A stretch of DNA of 9,010 nucleotides from DATIYF01 sp035517775. GTDB taxonomy: Bacteria; Acidobacteriota; Terriglobia; Terriglobales; Acidobacteriaceae. Numbering within the stretch: position 1 is the stretch's first letter; each line of letters starts with the position of its first letter. The position numbers were made by a program, and so were the translations under genes. The notes beneath the pieces were generated by a model. It worked only from the letters and a program-made list of their open reading frames with translations, had not been told where the DNA came from and did no database searches. Shown in pieces: positions 5,175-9,010 of this stretch. The stretch covers positions 1 to 9,010 of the forward strand of contig DATIYF010000030.1 of the NCBI GenBank assembly GCA_035517775.1. The letters run 5' to 3'.

Positions 5175-7001
5175 ATGCCTATGAAAGCTGCCCGTTCCAA
5201 GGGTCCGCTGACCAGCAACATACATCTGATCCGCTGGGTCGAGAAGACCGCCGAGCTGACCAAGCCCGACCAAATCTACTGGGTAGATGGCTCGCAGGCG
5301 GAGTACGAAAAACTTTGCCGGCAGATGCTGGCCAGCGGTACGTTCATCAAGCTCAATCAGGATTTATGGCCGGGCTGTTATCTCTCGCGCTCGGACCCGG
5401 GCGATGTGGCCCGGGTGGAAGACCGCACTTTTATCTGCTCGCTCTCGAAAGACAGCGCCGGCCCCACCAACAACTGGGAAAATCCCTACGTGATGCGGCG
5501 GCGGCTGAAAGAGCTGTTCAAGGGTTCCATGCGCGGCCGCACCATGTACGTTCTGCCCTTCAGCATGGGGCCGGTGGGCGGGCCGATGTCGCAAATCGGG
5601 GTGCAGCTCACCGATTCGCCTTACGTCGTCGCCAACATGCGCATCATGACGCGCATGGGCATTGATGTGTTCAAAGAAATTGACAAGGACGAGCAGCGGG
5701 TGGTGCCCTGCATCCACAGCCTGGGAGCGCCGCTCGCCCCTGGGCAGAAAGACGTGCCCTGGCCGTGCAACAAGGAGAAATACATCGTCCACTTTCCAGA
5801 GAGCCGCGAAATCTGGTCGTACGGCTCGGGATACGGCGGCAACGCATTGCTGGGCAAAAAGTGTTTCGCGCTGCGCATCGCCTCCAACATCGCGCGCGAC
5901 GAAGGCTGGATGGCCGAGCACATGCTGATTCTTGGGGTAGAAGACCCGGATGGCGAGAAGACCTACGTGGCGGCAGCTTTTCCCAGCGCCTGCGGCAAGA
6001 CCAATTTCGCCATGATGGTGCCGCCGAAGGGTTTTGAAGGCTGGAAGGTCTGGACCGTGGGCGATGACATCGCCTGGATCAAGCCCGATGCCGAGGGCCA
6101 TCTGCGGGCCATCAATCCCGAGGCGGGATTTTTTGGCGTCGCGCCCGGAACCTCAGCCAAGACCAATCCCAACGCGATGGCCACGCTGGCGCGGAATACC
6201 ATTTTCACCAACGTCGCGCTCACCCCAGAAGGTGGCGTCTGGTGGGAAGGCATGACGGACGAACCGCCCGCTGCCTGCCTGGATTGGGAAGGCAACCCGT
6301 GGACGCCGGAAATTGCCGCGCAGACCGGCCGCAAAGCCGCGCATCCCAATGCTCGCTTTACGGCTCCGGCTTCGCAGTGCCCAACCATTGACGCGGCTTG
6401 GGAAGATCCCGAAGGCGTTCCCATCAGCGCCATCATCTTTGGCGGCCGCCGCGCCAGCACCATTCCTCTCATCTACCAGGCCTTCAACTGGAGCGCGGGC
6501 GTATATGTGGGCGCCACCATGGGCTCGGAGATGACGGCGGCCGCGGCCGGCGAAATCGGCAAAGTGCGGCGCGACCCCATGGCCATGCTGCCTTTTTGCG
6601 GCTACCACATGGGCGACTACTTCCGCCACTGGATCAAAATGCAGCGCTCGCTCAGCCGCACGCCGCGCATCTTCCACGTCAACTGGTTCCGCAAAGACGC
6701 AGATGGTAAGTTCATCTGGCCCGGCTTCCGCGAAAACATGCGCGTGCTGAAATGGGTGGTGGACCGCGTGCATGGCCGCTCGCATGGCCGGGAGACGCCC
6801 ATCGGCTGGACGCCGGATTACGAGGACATCGAGTGGAAGGGCCTGGACTTCTGCAAACAGAAATTTGACGAACTGCAAAGGGTGGACCGCGCAGCGTGGA
6901 AATCAGAGGTCATTGGGCACGAAGAGCTCTTCATTCGCCTGCACGCTCACCTTCCCCCGGAAATGATTTACGAGCGCGAACTGCTGATCTGCCGTTTGTG
7001 A
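5175..7001 (+). CDS. pckG: Phosphoenolpyruvate carboxykinase (GTP)
   Basis: Interconverts oxaloacetate plus GTP and PEP plus CO2 plus GDP in the cytoplasm, the entry step of gluconeogenesis from TCA intermediates. The protein is 608 residues, the usual size for the GTP family and longer than the ATP-type enzyme. Landmarks: YGSGYGGNALLGKKC in the substrate site; the family signature FPSACGKTN (269-277) with the reactive Cys273 and P-loop Lys275; GDDIAW (296-301) with the metal-binding aspartate region; NPEAGFFGVAPGTS from 314; and IIFGGRRAST around 423-426. No catalytic motif is missing. I chose ATG 5175; ATG 5181, two codons on, is equally possible, and neither has a good Shine-Dalgarno. The frame is open back to a TTG at 5016, but that stretch is Arg-rich translation of the repeat-bearing spacer and is unlikely to be protein. 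panC follows after 17 bases, suggesting one transcript. Confidence 0.5.
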   Translation: MPMKAARSKGPLTSNIHLIRWVEKTAELTKPDQIYWVDGSQAEYEKLCRQMLASGTFIKLNQDLWPGCYLSRSDPGDVARVEDRTFICSLSKDSAGPTNNWENPYVMRRRLKELFKGSMRGRTMYVLPFSMGPVGGPMSQIGVQLTDSPYVVANMRIMTRMGIDVFKEIDKDEQRVVPCIHSLGAPLAPGQKDVPWPCNKEKYIVHFPESREIWSYGSGYGGNALLGKKCFALRIASNIARDEGWMAEHMLILGVEDPDGEKTYVAAAFPSACGKTNFAMMVPPKGFEGWKVWTVGDDIAWIKPDAEGHLRAINPEAGFFGVAPGTSAKTNPNAMATLARNTIFTNVALTPEGGVWWEGMTDEPPAACLDWEGNPWTPEIAAQTGRKAAHPNARFTAPASQCPTIDAAWEDPEGVPISAIIFGGRRASTIPLIYQAFNWSAGVYVGATMGSEMTAAAAGEIGKVRRDPMAMLPFCGYHMGDYFRHWIKMQRSLSRTPRIFHVNWFRKDADGKFIWPGFRENMRVLKWVVDRVHGRSHGRETPIGWTPDYEDIEWKGLDFCKQKFDELQRVDRAAWKSEVIGHEELFIRLHAHLPPEMIYERELLICRL

Positions 7002-7018
7002 CCGGCTGGCCTAATTCC

Positions 7019-7864
7019 ATGGAAACCATCGTAGCCCTCGAAGCCATGCGATCTGCCTGCCGTGCCCGGCGCAAAACTGGCAGCCGGTTGGGCCTGGTCC
7101 CGACCATGGGGGCGCTGCATGAAGGGCATCTCTCGCTGGTGCGCGCGGCCCGGGCGCAGTGCGAGGCCGTGGCGGTCTCCATCTTCGTGAACCCCACTCA
7201 GTTCGGCCCCAACGAAGATTTCGGCACTTACCCTCGCAGTTTCGAACGGGATTGCGGGTTTCTGGAGAAAGCCGGTGTTGATTATGTCTTCGCCCCATCG
7301 GTCGCAGAGATGTACCCGCCGGGGACTATCAGTTACGTAATCGTCGAAGGCATGAGCGAGAAGCTGTGCGGGCGCTCGCGTCCGGGCCATTTTCGCGGCG
7401 TGACCACGGTGGTGGCGAAGCTGTTCAATATTGTCGAGCCGGATGTTGCCTTCTTTGGCCAGAAAGATGCCGCCCAGGTGGCCATCCTCCGCCGCATGGT
7501 GCGCGACCTGAATTTTGCCGTCGAAATAGCCGTCTGCCCCATTGTGCGCGAGGCTGACGGCCTGGCCATGAGCTCGCGCAACGCTTACCTCACGCCGCAA
7601 CAGCGGAGATCGGCGCTCGTACTCTACCGTTCGCTCAGTCGGGTGCGTGAGCTCTTCGATGGCGGCGAGCGGCAGGCAGCGAGACTCATGGCCGCGGCGA
7701 CCGCTGAGTTCTCGGCGGAACCCTCCGTGCGCCTGGATTATTTCGAGATCGTTGATCCCGAAACTCTCGATCCGCTGCTTCAGGTTAATCAGCCGGCGCT
7801 GGTAGCGGTGGCCGCGTTCGTCGGCAACACGCGGCTGATTGATAATCTCGTGCTGCCAGGGTAA
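7019..7864 (+). CDS. panC: Pantothenate synthetase (pantoate-beta-alanine ligase)
   Basis: Joins pantoate and beta-alanine using ATP, through a pantoyl-adenylate, to make pantothenate, the last step before CoA synthesis; a cytoplasmic dimer in characterised members. The 281 residues match the usual length. Motifs of this nucleotidyltransferase fold: PTMGALHEGH (His34 and His37, the HIGH-type ATP site); FVNPTQFGPNEDF with the pantoate-binding glutamine; FGQKDAAQ (145-152, Lys149); and MSSRN (184-188), the KMSKS-like loop. ATG 7019 gives the standard family N-terminus; an in-frame extension back to 6896 would overlap pckG and adds no family sequence. There is no clear Shine-Dalgarno in the 17-base gap after pckG, which fits translational coupling. 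panB and panD are not in the window. It is followed by a terminator-like structure and the convergent ddl gene. Confidence 0.5.
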   Translation: METIVALEAMRSACRARRKTGSRLGLVPTMGALHEGHLSLVRAARAQCEAVAVSIFVNPTQFGPNEDFGTYPRSFERDCGFLEKAGVDYVFAPSVAEMYPPGTISYVIVEGMSEKLCGRSRPGHFRGVTTVVAKLFNIVEPDVAFFGQKDAAQVAILRRMVRDLNFAVEIAVCPIVREADGLAMSSRNAYLTPQQRRSALVLYRSLSRVRELFDGGERQAARLMAAATAEFSAEPSVRLDYFEIVDPETLDPLLQVNQPALVAVAAFVGNTRLIDNLVLPG

Positions 7865-7931
7865 GAGGAACTGACATTGAATTTCCCGAGGCAGGAGTAC
7901 GCGCCTCTGCGGCGGTTCCTCACAGGCTTTT
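7865..7931 (+). terminator. Terminator-like structure after panC, between convergent genes
   Basis: Starting right after the panC stop, GAGGAACTG (7865-7873) can pair with CGGTTCCTC (7913-7921), giving nine pairs with one G-U. A nested stem GAGGC (7888-7892) / GCCTC (7903-7907) lies inside. TTTT follows at 7928-7931. The long loop and the six-base gap before the short T run make it less than ideal, but position and pairing fit an end for pckG-panC transcription. Confidence 0.5.
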
Positions 7932-7947
7932 CTCAGGTTCCCTCAGC

Positions 7948-9010
7948 TCAGCGGCTGTAGTGGTTTTTCTTTTTGTCGGCGTGGCGCTCCAGCCCAAGCC
8001 GGATGAGCCTTTCGATCAATTCAGGATAAGCCACACCCGAGGCCGCCCACAGCTTGGGGTACATGCTGATGGAGGTAAAGCCGGGCATGGTGTTGATCTC
8101 ATTGAGCCAGATTTTTCGCGTTTTGGGGTCCATGAGGAAATCCACCCGCGCCAGGCCGGAGCAGTCCACCGCCTGAAAGGCCGCAATGGCCAGGCTCTGC
8201 ACTTTCTTCATCTCCGCCTTCGTGAGTTTCGCCGGAATGATCAACTCCGAGCCTTCGTCCAGATACTTGGCGTCGTAATCGTAGAACTCTTTGATGGGAA
8301 CGATCTCGCCCGGAATGGAAGCCTCCGGCTTGTCATTGCCCAGCACCGCGCATTCAATCTCACGCGCTTTGTGCTTCTTACCTCCGACGCCTTCTTCGAT
8401 CACGATTTTGCGGTCGAACCTGGCGGCCTCTTCAATCGCCGGGCCCAGTTCCTTGCGGTCGTGGGCCTTCGAGATTCCCACGGACGAGCCGAGATTGGCG
8501 GGCTTCACGAAGACGGGATACTTCAGCCCGCTCTCAACCAGCTTCTGAATCTTCTTGGGAGTTTCTTCCCATTGCGAGCGCAGAAAAGTCACGTGCTTCA
8601 CAATGGGCAGACCGGCAGAGAGGAACAAAGACTTCATGACGTCTTTATCCATGCCGGCGGCCGAGCCGAGCACGCCCGCGCCCACGTAGGCGATGTCGGC
8701 GAGTTCGAGCAGGCCCTGGATGGTGCCGTCCTCGCCGAAGGTGCCGTGCAACACGGGGAAGATGACATCCACGTTGATGGCGCGGTCGGCGGCGCGGCGG
8801 GTCAGGGCCGAAGATGCGGCCTCGGTCTGAAATGGCGCGAGACCGGTGGGATGAGGCTCGGGAGGCACGATCACGCCCTGGCCGTTGGCCAGTACCGCCG
8901 CCGCGGGCGTGGCCTCGGGATCGCCGGCGCGGAGATGGCGGGGCGCATGCTCCAACGGCTTGCCTTGCAATAGCCGCTCGGCATGATCGGCCGTCAGCCA
9001 GCGGCCGTCT
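7948..9010 (-). CDS. ddl: D-alanine-D-alanine ligase, N-terminus cut by right edge
   Basis: Makes the D-Ala-D-Ala dipeptide for peptidoglycan precursors in the cytoplasm, using ATP. The frame is open to the window edge (last whole codon 9009-9007); 353 residues are visible and roughly 45-50 are probably missing, including the usual GGxSxEHEVS segment. The TTG at 8970 is not the start, because family-like sequence (DGRWLTADHAERLL) continues upstream of it. ATP-grasp landmarks: VIFPVLHGTFGEDGTIQGLLE; VFVKPANLGSSVGIS near 8470-8514; IVIEEGV; FYDYDAKYLD near 8255-8290, where the tyrosine fits dipeptide rather than depsipeptide (VanA-like) ligases; GLARVDF; and LNEINTMPGFT near 8080-8106, the metal-binding motif. 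A loop of about 50 residues before VIFPVLHG looks longer than in the short E. coli-type enzymes. The gene is convergent with panC; its upstream partners are off the window. Confidence 0.5.
   Translation of the reverse strand, partial: DGRWLTADHAERLLQGKPLEHAPRHLRAGDPEATPAAAVLANGQGVIVPPEPHPTGLAPFQTEAASSALTRRAADRAINVDVIFPVLHGTFGEDGTIQGLLELADIAYVGAGVLGSAAGMDKDVMKSLFLSAGLPIVKHVTFLRSQWEETPKKIQKLVESGLKYPVFVKPANLGSSVGISKAHDRKELGPAIEEAARFDRKIVIEEGVGGKKHKAREIECAVLGNDKPEASIPGEIVPIKEFYDYDAKYLDEGSELIIPAKLTKAEMKKVQSLAIAAFQAVDCSGLARVDFLMDPKTRKIWLNEINTMPGFTSISMYPKLWAASGVAYPELIERLIRLGLERHADKKKNHYSR

Noticed and set aside
6896..7018. A panC start inside the end of pckG
   Set aside because: The 41 extra residues read through pckG codons out of frame and are not part of the PanC family; ATG 7019 gives the normal length.
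7960..8973. A 337-codon open frame on the plus strand opposite ddl
   Set aside because: The minus strand carries unmistakable ATP-grasp ligase motifs over the same bases. The plus-strand translation is His/Arg/Gly-rich with no family features, a common by-product of GC-rich codon bias.

Overview
The window is an ordinary, densely coding stretch of a GC-rich bacterial chromosome. It most resembles Acidobacteriota (class Terriglobia or relatives). The hints are a GTP-type PEP carboxykinase, a FucP/GluP-type sugar permease, two short proteins of a kind I associate with that phylum, and a CACGAAGG-type tandem repeat between genes. This placement is from memory of protein style, not a search, and is moderately confident. 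I see no mobile element, CRISPR array, tRNA, rRNA or defence system, and I did not find a new biological system.

Layout. 1-1920 (+): the last three quarters of the disaggregase ClpB, cut by the left edge. 2040-2447 (-): a small four-helix membrane protein of unknown function, convergent with clpB. 2588-3895 (-): a 12-helix MFS sugar permease. 4140-4658 (+): a 172-residue lipoprotein of unknown function, divergent from the permease. 4675-4977 (-): a FmdB-family zinc-ribbon protein with a charged repetitive tail, convergent with the lipoprotein and preceded by a near-consensus sigma-70 promoter. 5175-7001 (+): GTP-dependent PEP carboxykinase, followed 17 bases later by panC (7019-7864, +). 7948-9010 (-): D-alanine-D-alanine ligase, convergent with panC and cut by the right edge.

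How the genes relate. Most are independent housekeeping functions: protein disaggregation, sugar uptake, gluconeogenesis, pantothenate/CoA synthesis and peptidoglycan precursor synthesis. The one likely operon is pckG-panC. The 197-base fmdB/pckG divergent region is the richest non-coding stretch. It holds the fmdB promoter, a direct repeat, a GC hairpin and an AT-only inverted repeat containing a perfect TATAAT just before the pckG start. The panC/ddl gap holds a terminator-like structure. No gap exceeds 300 bases; the largest is 3896-4139 (244 bases), between the divergent permease and lipoprotein genes, where I see only the two ribosome binding sites.
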